NCBI GenBank assembly: GCA_016711225.1 | Contig: JADJTK010000011.1 | Span: 62,001 to 126,000 of the forward strand | Reading direction: 5' to 3' | Source: Opitutaceae bacterium | GTDB taxonomy: Bacteria; Verrucomicrobiota; Verrucomicrobiia; Opitutales; Opitutaceae | DNA length: 64,000 nt | Shown: one piece after another, positions 52,631-62,710 of the stretch | How the letters are laid out: each line of letters opens with the position of its first letter | Position numbering within the stretch: position 1 is the stretch's first letter | Program-made: the position numbers and the translations under genes | The notes under the pieces: generated by a model | The model's database searches: none | What the model was told of the DNA's origin: nothing | What the model saw: only the letters and a program-made list of their open reading frames with translations

Positions 52631-54179
52631 ATGGCGCGCTCTCTTCTTCGCATGGGTGCGGCGGTCCTGGCCTTGGCCGCGACTGCCGGTTGTCAGAAAA
52701 ACGTGGACGCACCGGCGCCCGCCCCGGACCAGGCCACGGCGGCCCAGGCCCCGCTGGTGGCGGAAGCCGAACGCAGCCGGCACTTCGTCGCCGTCAACCG
52801 CCAGCTCGAGCTCGGCGGCACCCTCTACGGCTATGTCGATATCGACGGCGACGCGCTACGCTTGGCCGACGCTCTGCGCGGCGTGGTCGGGCAGTTGACC
52901 GAAAACCAGCCCCAGGCAGCGCTGTTCAAGCAGGACTTTCCCCAGCTCTTCACCGACCTCGGGCTGGCCGATGTAAAGGCCATCGGACTCAGCTCGGTGC
53001 CCGAGGCCGGCGGCTTCCGCAATCGTTGTTTCTTCTATACGCCCGAGGGCCGCCACGGCCTGCTCGCCGGTCTCGGCGGCCCCGCGGCACCCTTCCAGCA
53101 CCTCCAACTCGCCCCGGCCGACGCCGACTTCTTCTCCGAAAGTGAACTCGACCTCGCCGCCGTGTACGCTGCAGTGCGCCTCGTCGTGGTGCGGGTGGCT
53201 GGTGAGGCCACCGCCAATATGCTCGAGGCCCAGCTCAAGAAGGCCGGCGGCACCAACGGCTTCTCAGCTCTCGATCTCATCCAGCGCTGGAAAGGCCGCA
53301 CCACGTGTATCCTGCGTTTCAACGAAGGCGGCACCATCGCACTCCCCACACCCAAGCCGGTGACCATGCCCGCCTTTGACCTACTGCTGCGCTTCGACGG
53401 CATCGCCCCGGCGCTCAAGAGCCTGCTCGACCAAGCCCTCCCCCATAACGACGAAGGCCCCACATCGATCTACGCCCTGCCCGGTCCCCTGCCCACCGCC
53501 GCCTGGAAACCGCTACTCGCCATCGAGGGCAATGCGCCTCGTCTTCGTCACTTCGCGCGACTTCCTCGACTCCTGCCGTTCTACCGGCCCGCGGCTCGCC
53601 GAGAATCCGGACTTCGCCGCCCTACTCACTCGGCTCGGGCCGCAGGGCAATGGCCTCAGCTACGTCTCCCCGCGCTTCTTCACCCGCCTGCGGCAACTGC
53701 CCGAGCTCAATACCCAGGGCGATGCCGCCCTGCAGCGCGCCCTTGCGCTGGGCGTGCGCAACCTGCCCACAACGACGCAGCCACTGATTGCGCTACGCAC
53801 CAACCTGCCCGATGGCGTGCTCTTCCGCTCGGTCTGGAACGCCTCTCTCAAGCAGGACCTCGCGATGATCGCCGTGTACAACCCGGTGACCGTCGGGGCG
53901 CTCGCCGCGATGGCCATCCCCGCCTTCGAGAAGGTGCGCGCCACCTCCGCGGAGAAGGCAATCCAGAACAACCTGCGCCAGCTCTCGTCCGCGGCTGAAC
54001 AACACTACCTGGAAACCGGCCGCAGTTCGGCCACCTACGACGACCTCGTGGGCGACGACCGCTATATCCGCGTCCTGAAGCCGGTGGCCGGGGAGAACTA
54101 CCGCAGCATTATCTTCAAGCAGGGCTATCCGGTGCGCGTGCGCCTGCCCGACGGCCGGACTTTTGAGCAGAAGCCCTGA
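52631..54179 (+). CDS. Lipoprotein fused to a pseudopilin-like C-terminal domain, one frameshift
   Basis: About 515 residues when joined. N-terminal lipoprotein signal (LRMGAAVLALAATAGCQK, lipobox LAATAGC-like with Cys at about 20). Residues about 40-410 are a beta-rich domain of unknown function (DGYVDIDGDALRLADALRG-type; RCFFYTPEGRHGLLAGLGG). The frame shifts near 53531-53537. The C-terminal part has LRTNLPDGVLFRSVWNASLK, a hydrophobic segment GALAAMAIPAFEKVR, then SAEKAIQNNLRQLSSAAEQH and YLETGRSSATYDDLVG, matching the middle and C-terminal half of type II secretion/type IV pilins. The pilin helix is thus internal rather than N-terminal. Confidence 0.78.
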
Positions 54180-54314
54180 AAAAGACTGGAGAGGCACCCG
54201 GCCGCGACGCTCGCCCCGCCAACCGCACTGGCGCCGCCTCCCCTGCCCCCTCAGCACGCCCATCGGCCCGGCGCGGGCGAAAGCCTCGCAGCCTTCGCCC
54301 AGTCCGCAACCGCG

Positions 54315-57300
54315 TTACGGTGCCAGATCGACGCTCACCCGCAGGAAGCGCCGCAGTGCATTTCCGATGGGGACGGTGTCGCGCACCGTCTGCTCGAGCG
54401 GCAAGGCCGCCGCCATTACCTCCACCGGGGACCACTCGACCAGATCCCCGCTGGATTGAACGGTGTAGACGAGATCGTCGGCCGCCGGGCGCCGAGTGAA
54501 ACCCACCGCCAGATAGCGCGCACCGTCCTCGTCCAGCGTGAGCACCCGCGTGGGCGCCGCCACTCGGCCGCGGGGCCGCAGCCCGAAGGCGTAGCGCGAC
54601 AAATTGGCGACGCCCACCCCGTAAGGATCGGCCAACACGCCGGCAAACGCCGGATCCGCCAGCTCCCCGGCGCTGAAATGCGCCGCCGCCCAGTCCGCAT
54701 AACTGAGGGCAGGCGCCACCGTCACCAGGGCCCCGGCACCGGAGGCACCATACTCGTTTCTCACCGCCACCGAGTAGGTGCCCGTATCGGAAGGCAACAC
54801 ATCCGCGAGATCGAGCGCCGCGGCCGTGGCCCCGGGCACAGGAACTCCGTCTCGGCTCCATTGGTAACGCAAGAGGGACGCCCCGGAGGCGCCAACGGCC
54901 AGCGCAACGTCCGCGCCCTCAGCGACCTCCTGCGCGACCGGCGCACTACCGATCACCGGCAAGGGGGAGTCCGCGGGCCGCAGCATCACCAAGCCGAACT
55001 GCCGCCCGCCCCGAGGCGCCGCGAGCGTCGGCGCGGTGGCAGCCGTGGAGGCCAGAATCAGGAGACGCCCATCCCCTGCCGCAATCACCCCGCGATGACT
55101 GCCTACCGAACGATCGAAGGCGGCGAACGCAATGGCTGCGGTACCGTCGGCATTGAGCCGGGCCAACCCCTGGACCGGTTGTCCGTCCAAACCGGTGAAT
55201 GACCCGGAAGCATAAAGGCGCCCGTCGGGAAGCGCGTGCAGACCCGACACCGCGCCGCCAGTGAAGCCGGTGCCGCTGTTGTAGTCGGCGAGCAGGCTGC
55301 CATCGGCCCCGAAACCGACTGCGGCACCGCGCGCGGCACCGTCAACGCTCTGAAAAGCCCCACCGAGCACGAGGGAATCGTCGGCGCGGATCACCGCCGC
55401 ATCCACATACCAATCGAGACCGAGGCCGGAGTTGAAGCTCGGATCGAGCGCGCCAGAGGCATCAAAACGCGCGGCGTAGCCGCGAAGCACGCCGTTGAAT
55501 TGAGTGAAGTTGCCGCCAGCCACAATGTGCCCGCCGCGCTCGATCGCCAGGGCCCTGACCGGCCCGCTCTGCCCGGCGCCGGCATCAAAGCTTGGATCGA
55601 GTGCGCCACCGGCCAGGAGGCGGGCAAGGTTATTGCGCGCCGGGGTGGGCAAGCCCCCTGCACCGGCACCCACCACAATGCGACCATCAGGTTGAATTGA
55701 AACAGCGGATATTGTGCCGACCAAGCCCGGATCCAGCGTGAAGCCGAGATCGCGCTCGCCCGAGGCCTCCAACCGCACCAGCCACGAAGCAGTGACGTCT
55801 TGGTATTTCAAAAACGAACCGCCAACCAACAGGCGCCCGGCGCCGTCCGCCACGATCGTCTCGACAGGGCCACTAAACCCGGCACCTGGATTGAAGGAAC
55901 CGTCCACCTCCCCTTCCTCGGTGATCCGGGCGATGCGATTGCGGGGCTCGCCGTTGAGAAAGGTGAAGGTGCCCCCGACGAACCAACCCCCGCCCGCCGC
56001 GGGCACGGCAGCATTAATGGTCGCCGGCTGCCGCAGGGTAACGCCGGGCGCCGCATCGAGCGCGCCGCTATTGAGGTAGCGTACCACACCGCTGGCGCTG
56101 CCCGCGGTGAAGCCGATCTGGGTGAACTCACCGCCGGCGGCCACTCGCCCGTCGAAGTTGTTGTACGACGCCACCGCGTAGACGAAGGTGGCCGGCCGAG
56201 CGTCCTCGGGCGGCGACCAGGAGGTGTCGATCGCACCATTGCTCGCCAAGCGGACAACACAGCGCCACGCGGAGCCGGTGAAGTCACCACCGATCACCAA
56301 CCGACCGTCCTGGGCCGGGGCGAGCGCACGCACCGTCCCGTTGATCCCATCGAGCAGGACGGAAGCCGTGTAGGTCGAATCCAGGACGCCGTTGGCCTCC
56401 AACCGCATCACACGGCCGGTGTCTTCCCCGGCGTACTTTCCAAACCGCCCGCCCACGTACACTCGGTCGTCGGAAGGCGACGCCACTGCCAAGGCCAGAA
56501 CATCGGAGTCGCAGCCCCGAGGGCCACCGGGGATTTTGGGAAGCACGAAGCCCGGGTCGAACGCGCCGTCGCGCTCCAGGCGGGCCAGCCGCGGAGCGAG
56601 CTGGGAGCCCAACTGCGTGAAGTATCCCCCCACCACCAACCGGTCGTCGGACTGCCGCGCGAGCGCCGCCACGGCCGAGTTGAAGCCGGTGCCGACAGCG
56701 GCGTTGAAGTCCAGGTCCAGCGAGCCGTCGGGGTGGAGCCGGGCGATGCGGCCGCAGGCGACGCCGTCGACCTTGGTGAAATTGCCGCCGATGACGATCG
56801 CTCCGTCCGACTGCACAACGACGGCGTTGACGTTGCCGTTGCAGCCCGCACCGGGAAAGAAGCTGGGGTCGAGCGAACCGTCGGCATTGAGCCTGGCGAT
56901 ACAGGAGCGCGGCACGCCGTTCACCTGGGTGAACCCGCCCCCGATGAGGATGCGCCCGTCGCCCTGCTCGACGATGGCGAAGACCGCGCCCGCCACCACC
57001 GGCTTGAATTCGGGGTCGTAGACAAACGAGGAATCGAGCCGCGCCAGCCCGTCGCGACGCTCGTCCCCGATCGTCGTGAACGAGCCGCCGACGAGCAGGC
57101 TGTCGCCCATGCCGCTGACACACAGGGCGGACACTCGGCCACCGGCCATCTCGGCCTCCAAGGTGAACGTCGGGTCGGCCCGAAACGTATCCGCGATAAA
57201 AGTCGGCTCGACGAGCAGGCGACCGGGCCGCGAGACCGTGCTCTCCCCGGCTGCCGTCACGACCACATCATAAAAGCCGGCATCGGGCAGGTTCACCGCG

Positions 57301-57545
57301 GCGAGCTCCAAGGTCGGGGTGTCGGCCCCGGCCAACGGCACGCCCAGATGCCGCCATTGGTAGTTCAGCGGAGCCGTCGCCTCGGCAGCCACGGTGAAAG
57401 TGGCCGCAGCGCCCTGGGGCGCGGTGACGACCGCCGGTTGGAGAGTGATGGCGGGAGGCGCGGCGTGGAGGCCTACCGCGGAAACCATCAGGAGGAGCAG
57501 CGCGAACACGCTGCCGGAGCGAAACAAACACAGTGATGTTTTCAT
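54315..57545 (-). CDS. Secreted Ig-like and delta-60 (beta-propeller) repeat protein
   Basis: 1076 residues. Signal peptide MKTSLCLFRSGSVFALLLLM with the cleavage region after GLHAA. Ig-like domain at about 28-110. Then roughly twelve delta-60 repeats (VNAVVVQSDGAIVIGGNFTK; ARLHPDGSLDLDFNAAVG) at about 125-800, forming a propeller-like surface. A second Ig-like domain at about 860-945 and the C-terminal module YADWAAAHFSAGEL ... RRFLRVSVDL found also in the GH-like protein and, internally, in the M28 peptidase. Likely cell-surface or secreted; ligand unknown. ATG 57545 is the natural signal-peptide start. Confidence 0.88.
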   Translation of the reverse strand: MKTSLCLFRSGSVFALLLLMVSAVGLHAAPPAITLQPAVVTAPQGAAATFTVAAEATAPLNYQWRHLGVPLAGADTPTLELAAVNLPDAGFYDVVVTAAGESTVSRPGRLLVEPTFIADTFRADPTFTLEAEMAGGRVSALCVSGMGDSLLVGGSFTTIGDERRDGLARLDSSFVYDPEFKPVVAGAVFAIVEQGDGRILIGGGFTQVNGVPRSCIARLNADGSLDPSFFPGAGCNGNVNAVVVQSDGAIVIGGNFTKVDGVACGRIARLHPDGSLDLDFNAAVGTGFNSAVAALARQSDDRLVVGGYFTQLGSQLAPRLARLERDGAFDPGFVLPKIPGGPRGCDSDVLALAVASPSDDRVYVGGRFGKYAGEDTGRVMRLEANGVLDSTYTASVLLDGINGTVRALAPAQDGRLVIGGDFTGSAWRCVVRLASNGAIDTSWSPPEDARPATFVYAVASYNNFDGRVAAGGEFTQIGFTAGSASGVVRYLNSGALDAAPGVTLRQPATINAAVPAAGGGWFVGGTFTFLNGEPRNRIARITEEGEVDGSFNPGAGFSGPVETIVADGAGRLLVGGSFLKYQDVTASWLVRLEASGERDLGFTLDPGLVGTISAVSIQPDGRIVVGAGAGGLPTPARNNLARLLAGGALDPSFDAGAGQSGPVRALAIERGGHIVAGGNFTQFNGVLRGYAARFDASGALDPSFNSGLGLDWYVDAAVIRADDSLVLGGAFQSVDGAARGAAVGFGADGSLLADYNSGTGFTGGAVSGLHALPDGRLYASGSFTGLDGQPVQGLARLNADGTAAIAFAAFDRSVGSHRGVIAAGDGRLLILASTAATAPTLAAPRGGRQFGLVMLRPADSPLPVIGSAPVAQEVAEGADVALAVGASGASLLRYQWSRDGVPVPGATAAALDLADVLPSDTGTYSVAVRNEYGASGAGALVTVAPALSYADWAAAHFSAGELADPAFAGVLADPYGVGVANLSRYAFGLRPRGRVAAPTRVLTLDEDGARYLAVGFTRRPAADDLVYTVQSSGDLVEWSPVEVMAAALPLEQTVRDTVPIGNALRRFLRVSVDLAP

Positions 57546-57799
57546 TGGGACTGACGAGCGGAGCGACCTGGGGGGGCTATACGGATTGATAACAGCAATA
57601 CCCCCGCCGGCACGAGCCGCCGCCTGTCGGGTTTTCCCCGATTCTCCCGTACGACTAAATGCTAGGCCTGCGGTCCCACCGCACCGCCCTCGGCCACGCG
57701 CCCGCCGTCCCGGCGCGGCCGAGCCGAAGCCGACGCCCGGCCGAACTGGCCCACCCGATCCACCAGCCCCGGGCAAGGGGACGCCCCGCCCCCCAGCGC

Positions 57800-59227
57800 T
57801 CAGCCCGCCGCCGGCGTCTCGTTGCGCGGATGCAGGCCGCTCATCACCCAGCCCCGGGCCAACCAGAGCCCGAGCGGCGAGATCATCGCGATGCACCCGT
57901 AGATGAACCACATTCCCCCGGTCTCCAGCTCGGCGCGCGGCACGTCGGCCGGGCAGTAGTGCGAAAGCATCCACCCCGAATACAGCCCGGTGGTCCCCTT
58001 GGCCAGGAGCCACGGGATGTTCGCCAGCCCCATGTATTGGGCCACCCGGCCGGGCGGAGCCAGTTCGGAGGCATATTCAAGAAACCGGGCGCTCCACAGC
58101 GCCTCCCCAATCGAGAAGACCACGAAATACGTGATCAGCAGCTTCAGGTCCGGCCCCGCACACAGCAGAAAGGTCGGCAGCGCACTGACCAGCGTGCCGA
58201 TCATCATCATGCGGTAGACCTCGACCCGGCGCGTGAAGGCGGTCACCAGCGGCACTGCGAGAAAGATGATTGCCGGATTGATCCAGTTGACCAGCCACTC
58301 CATGCGGTCGGCCACCTGCGTATCGTAGGAGCGCAGAATGTAGGACGGAAACGTCAGCCACTGGTGGGCGAACAACGTGCGCACCGGCAGCAGGATGAAG
58401 ATAAAGAAGACAAAGCGCCGGTTCCCGAACGGCCCGTCGGCAAAAAAGACGCGCCACCGCTCACGCAGCGACCGGGTCTCCGCCTTCCGTTCCGCCTCGG
58501 CCGTGTCCGGCCGCAACTTCACCGCCTCCACCCGCTTGGTCATCGTCACCCAAAAGGCCACAAGCGTGAGCGCGGTGATGCCCACACAGGCCCAGTTGAC
58601 CGCTTGGACTCCGGTGCCGGAGAAGCGCTGGAAAAACACCGCCACCGGATCGGCCGTGCCCCCCGCACGCAGCGTCTCCACCGCTGGCCGCAACCAGGAA
58701 GAGATCGCCCCAACGCCGACGATACACAGGTTCATGAGCGCGTAGATCAACGCGTAGCCCATCGAACTCGTCTTCGCATCGGTGTATTGCTTGATCCCCG
58801 AGTAGCACACCGGCTGCAGGATGCCCGAGCCGAGGGCCACAATCATCAGTCCTCCCAGCCCGGCTACCACCGCCAGCGCGCCACCGCCGACTCCCGCCGC
58901 CAGGCTGTAGGCCACCCGGCCCACCGTGCTGATCGCCAGCGCAAACAGGATCGCGCGCCGCAGCCCGAAGCCCTCGGCCAGACTGCCCACCCCGAGCATA
59001 AACAAGGTCACCAGCATGGTGAATACCGAGACGGTCAGCCCGGCCCACACATCGCCCCACCCCAGATCGCTGGAGAGAAACGGCGACATCAGGGTCAAGA
59101 CCCCGAAGTAGGCCATCGATTCGAAGACAAAGGCCCCGACGACCAGCCAATACCCGCGCGGCAGCCCGGCCACACCGCGAAATGTCTCGAAAAAATCACG
59201 CAGGGCCGGCGAAGAGGGAAGGCTCAT
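57800..59227 (-). CDS. MFS transporter
   Basis: About 475 residues with 12 to 14 membrane helices (VVGAFVFESMAYFGVLTLMS, VSVFTMLVTLFMLGVGSLAE, LILPVRTLFAHQWLTFPSYI-type segments). The loop after helix 2 (GSLAEGFGLRRAILFALAIS) is the MFS signature 1 region. A cytoplasmic loop of about 60 residues (TKRVEAVKLRPDTAEAERKA) splits the halves. Late GGMWFIYGCIAMISPLGLWL. It resembles proton-coupled oligopeptide or sugar transporters but the substrate is unknown. Divergent from HDOD-GAF. Confidence 0.87.
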   Translation of the reverse strand: MSLPSSPALRDFFETFRGVAGLPRGYWLVVGAFVFESMAYFGVLTLMSPFLSSDLGWGDVWAGLTVSVFTMLVTLFMLGVGSLAEGFGLRRAILFALAISTVGRVAYSLAAGVGGGALAVVAGLGGLMIVALGSGILQPVCYSGIKQYTDAKTSSMGYALIYALMNLCIVGVGAISSWLRPAVETLRAGGTADPVAVFFQRFSGTGVQAVNWACVGITALTLVAFWVTMTKRVEAVKLRPDTAEAERKAETRSLRERWRVFFADGPFGNRRFVFFIFILLPVRTLFAHQWLTFPSYILRSYDTQVADRMEWLVNWINPAIIFLAVPLVTAFTRRVEVYRMMMIGTLVSALPTFLLCAGPDLKLLITYFVVFSIGEALWSARFLEYASELAPPGRVAQYMGLANIPWLLAKGTTGLYSGWMLSHYCPADVPRAELETGGMWFIYGCIAMISPLGLWLARGWVMSGLHPRNETPAAG

Positions 59228-59433
59228 CGACCCAAAGTGAGTCAGGTGGAACGACCCGCTGCGAACCGGAAACACGCCGCGACGCCGCCATGAAGCGGTT
59301 TCATGCGCTGCCCCGGCCGAGGGGAATCCCCCGGGCCCGCACTCGCCCGCCCCGCCCTCTCCCTGCGTTGCCTCACGCCTTTCCCTCAACCGCGGACGAT
59401 TTGGACCGTTAAACAGAGAGGCTGCCCCCTTCC

Positions 59434-61011
59434 GTGCCATCCCCCCTCGCCAGTCAGACCATCGCCCGCATCCAACAGGCGCTTCGCTCCCGCGAAGCAG
59501 CCAGTCTGCCTGAGGTCATCACCCTCATCGAGGAGCTCTCCAGCCGCGCCTTCTCGATCTCCGTCCCGGAACTCGCCGACCTGATCAGCCGCGACACCAT
59601 GGTCACCGCCAAGGTGATCCAGTCAGCCAATACTTTCGGCTACAACCCCTTCGGTCACACCGTCACCACGGTTACGCAGGCCATCCAGGTGGTGGGCTTC
59701 AACAAGATCCGCAACCTCGCCCTCTCGATGCTGCTGGTGGAGAAAGCGTTGCACGGGGCCCAACCCGAAGTGCTGCGCGAGTCGGCCGCCCTCGCCCTGT
59801 GCAGCGGCCTCTTCGCCCAGGCGCTCACCACCATCCACCCCGAGCAGGACTCCGAACAGGCCTTCGTCTTTGCCTGCCTGCGCCACTACGGCCGCCTGCT
59901 GCTCACCACCTTCATGCCGGAGCAGTTCCAGCAGGTCCACGAACGACCGGTGCAGGAGACCGAGCCCGAGGCCTGTCGACGCATCTTCGGGATCACGCCC
60001 CTGGAGCTCACCCATCATCTTTTCGAGGAATCGCGTCTGCCGCGCGTGATCCTGCGCTGCCTCCAGGATGTTCCCCAAAATCTGATCGACCAGCCGCCTG
60101 CCTCAGCCGAGGAACGACTCACCGCCATCACCCACTTCGCCGCCGCGCTGGGCGAACTCGTGGTGTCCCCAAGGGTTGGCGCCGCCACCTTCGCCGACCA
60201 GGCCGAGCTGCTGCGGGCGAAATTCAGCACCAAGCTTCTGCTCACCAACGACACCATCGACATCATGGTGAAAGTGGTCGACCAGAACCTGCGCACCTTC
60301 AGCCGCAACTACGGCACCAAGGTGATCGCGACCGGCGTCTTCCAACGGATCGCCGAACGCGCCAACCAGACCGAGCCCCTGCCCGTCCTGCCCGAGGGAA
60401 TGCTGCTGAACGCTTCGCCTGCTCCTGCTTCAGCTCCTGCTCCTGCTCCTGCCTCCTCCCCCGCGGCCGACGCGTCGCCGCCCCCCCCTGACGGGATCTC
60501 GGTCCTCACCGAGTGCCTCATCCAGCTCAGCGAATTCACCAGCGCGGCGGCCATTGACGTGCCCGGCATGGACCATGCGGCGCTCTCCGCCATCCGTCGC
60601 GCCCTCGATTTGCAGGACTGTGTGCTCTTCCAGCGTGATCCCGGCGCCCAGACCTACACCGCCCAAACCGGGCTTGGCGCCCTTCTCGATCTGGTGCGCG
60701 GTCGTCCGGTGATCAGCGCCGAGCGGCGCGATGTCTTCAGCATCTGCCTCAACCGCCGCGAGGACGTGCTGATCCGCGACACTTCCGACCCCAAAATCCG
60801 CCCCTTCCTGCCGGAATGGCTACTGGCCGCCGGCGCGATTAACGGTTTCATCCTCCTGCCACTGAGCAACAACACCGGCGTGATCGCCCTGATCGTGGGC
60901 ACTCGCTCAGGAACACGCACGCTCCAACCCGCGGCGAGGGAGCTCCAACTGCTCAAGGCCATCCGCCAGCATCTGGTTTCTGCGCGCCGCCTGGCGGGCG
61001 TGAAAGCATAG
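59434..61011 (+). CDS. HDOD-GAF signalling protein
   Basis: 525 residues from GTG. Residues about 20-230 are an HDOD domain (VITLIEELSSRAFSISVPEL; VTQAIQVVGFNKIRNLALSM). A linker at about 325-350 is an Ala/Pro repeat (nt 60415-60460 carries tandem GCTCCT units). Residues about 360-515 are GAF-like (SAIRRALDLQDCVLFQRDPG; FILLPLSNNTGVIALIVGTR). Sensing of a small ligand or redox state by GAF controlling an HDOD partner is the expected design. Divergent from the MFS gene. Homologues occur in motility and second-messenger control. Confidence 0.87.
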   Translation: MPSPLASQTIARIQQALRSREAASLPEVITLIEELSSRAFSISVPELADLISRDTMVTAKVIQSANTFGYNPFGHTVTTVTQAIQVVGFNKIRNLALSMLLVEKALHGAQPEVLRESAALALCSGLFAQALTTIHPEQDSEQAFVFACLRHYGRLLLTTFMPEQFQQVHERPVQETEPEACRRIFGITPLELTHHLFEESRLPRVILRCLQDVPQNLIDQPPASAEERLTAITHFAAALGELVVSPRVGAATFADQAELLRAKFSTKLLLTNDTIDIMVKVVDQNLRTFSRNYGTKVIATGVFQRIAERANQTEPLPVLPEGMLLNASPAPASAPAPAPASSPAADASPPPPDGISVLTECLIQLSEFTSAAAIDVPGMDHAALSAIRRALDLQDCVLFQRDPGAQTYTAQTGLGALLDLVRGRPVISAERRDVFSICLNRREDVLIRDTSDPKIRPFLPEWLLAAGAINGFILLPLSNNTGVIALIVGTRSGTRTLQPAARELQLLKAIRQHLVSARRLAGVKA

Positions 61012-61308
61012 GCCTGGACTCCCGGGGAAGGGCGTGTTCCCCGCCCCTCCGCAGACCTGTCGCGCAAGCGTGCTCCCACACCAAGAGTACGGCCTTGCCC
61101 CGCTCGCCGCGGAACCGCGGCGCCTCGCCCGAGAGACCTCAATCCGTCTCCCTCGGTAGATGCCGCCAACGACGCGAGCCTGCTCGCAGGCGACCGCCCC
61201 TCCCGCGCCTCGCCCCGTTCTTGCACCGGGGTCCCGCCTAGATCGGATTTTCGTCAAATTGGTGCTTGTCAGCCGGGCCACACGACATTCTCTTCACGCC
61301 TCCTTAAC
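61012..61308. other. Intergenic region with decayed TGTGGGAGC elements
   Basis: No gene seen. Minus-strand reading of 61060-61085 gives TGTGGGAGC followed by a CGC/GCG stem, the same element type as 24903-24923. GCGAGC, CT, GCTCGC at about 61165-61180 is another stem. The tRNA promoter should lie in the last 60 bp (TTGTCA near 61266 is a candidate -35), but no good -10 is seen. Confidence 0.5.
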
Positions 61309-61385
<77 letters not shown>

Positions 61386-61390
61386 CTTTT

Positions 61391-61424
61391 GGCCCCGGAA
61401 GCTTCACCGCTTCCGGGGCCTTTT
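61391..61424 (+). terminator. Rho-independent terminator after tRNA-Arg
   Basis: GGCCCCGGAAGC, loop TTCACC, GCTTCCGGGGCC then TTTTGTT. Perfect 12-bp stem five bases after the tRNA CCA. Confidence 0.95.
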
Positions 61425-61720
61425 GTTGCCCGGCTCCAGTAAGCCCGCGCGCAGAAACCGCCAGCGACGCCCTGGCACACGCCCCGGCCTTACGGTCGTG
61501 GCCGACAATACGCATGAAGATGGAGCACGGCCGCCATTTCGGTGGCCTGCACACCACTGGTATAAGCACCGGCTTCATCTCCGCCCACCGCCTGCCTCGA
61601 TAGGCTCGACTGACGCTAGCGCCGCGCGCCCTCTATCCGCGGCGCCTCTTGTCAACCATCAGCCCCCTAGATCCGCCCACCGCCTGCGGGCCGCACCATT
61701 TCCGGTGAAACCGGCGCCCC
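61425..61720. other. Intergenic region, nothing recognised
   Basis: About 300 bp without a convincing gene, RNA or strong hairpin, between the tRNA terminator and the end of the minus-strand argC gene. Confidence 0.4.
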
Positions 61721-62710
61721 TCAGCCGACCAGCCCAGCGCCTTCGTCGAAGCCGAGCATGAGGTTCATGCACTGCACCGCGGCGCCCGACGCGCCCTTGC
61801 CGAGGTTGTCCAACCGCGCAATCACGAGGATCTGTTCCTCGTGTCCGAAGACGGTGATGTCGCACCGATTGGTGCCGTTGCTGGAGAGCGTACGGAAGAA
61901 GCCCTCATCCAGCTCGCGCTCGTCGTTGCAGGCCGACACCCGCACAAAGCGCTCGCCGGCGTAGGCCTCGGCCAACGCCGCGGCGATCTCCTTCGCGCCG
62001 CAGGACTTTGCGAGCAGCCGGCGCTCCAGCGGTATGCAAACCGCCATACCGCGATAGAAGTCGCCGATGATCGGCACAAACACCGGCGCCTGCGCAAGAC
62101 CGCAGACGGCCTTCATCTCCGGCAGATGCTTGTGCGCCAACCCGAGCGCGTACGGCCGCGGGGCCACGCGCTGATCTTGCGTCGATTCCTTCGCCTGCCG
62201 CGCGGTCACGTCGGCCGCGCTCTCCCCGTACGTGGCGATGAGCTTCTTGCCGCCGCCGCTGAAGCCAGTGATCGAAGTGCAGACGATCGGATACGTCGGC
62301 GGCACGATGCCGGCCTCGACCAGCGGCGACACGATGAGGTTGAACCCGCTCGCATGGCAGCCGGGCACGGCGACCTTCTTCGCCGCCTTCACGGCCGCGC
62401 GTTGTTTGCCGCGATGGAGCTCCGGCAGGCCGTAGACCCAGTCGGGATTCGTGCGGTGCGCCGTCGACGCATCAAGAAACCGCACGTTCGGGTGATCCAC
62501 CGCAAGCGCCACAGCCTCCTTCGATGCGGCATCGGGCAGGCAGAGGAAGACGATGTCGGCCGCGGCAATCATTGCCTGGCGCGCTGCCGGGTCCTTGCGC
62601 TGCGCCGGATCAATGGAGATCACCTCAAGGTCGCTACGGCTCGCGAGCCGCTCGTTGATTTCGAGGCCGGTGGTGCCCTCGCTGCCGTCGACAAAGATCT
62701 TGGGTTTCAT
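61721..62710 (-). CDS. argC: N-acetyl-gamma-glutamyl-phosphate reductase
   Basis: 329 residues. Reduces N-acetylglutamyl phosphate to the semialdehyde in arginine synthesis. NADP-binding GSEGTTGLEINERL at about 9-22; catalytic Cys118 in VPGCHASGFN; STAHRTNPDWVYGLPEL and SGGGKKLI are family signatures. It has the short form's insertion pattern (type 2 ArgC, as in E. coli's relatives with about 310-330 residues). Other arg genes are not adjacent. ATG 62710 is supported by the Rossmann strand starting at once. Confidence 0.94.
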   Translation of the reverse strand: MKPKIFVDGSEGTTGLEINERLASRSDLEVISIDPAQRKDPAARQAMIAAADIVFLCLPDAASKEAVALAVDHPNVRFLDASTAHRTNPDWVYGLPELHRGKQRAAVKAAKKVAVPGCHASGFNLIVSPLVEAGIVPPTYPIVCTSITGFSGGGKKLIATYGESAADVTARQAKESTQDQRVAPRPYALGLAHKHLPEMKAVCGLAQAPVFVPIIGDFYRGMAVCIPLERRLLAKSCGAKEIAAALAEAYAGERFVRVSACNDERELDEGFFRTLSSNGTNRCDITVFGHEEQILVIARLDNLGKGASGAAVQCMNLMLGFDEGAGLVG

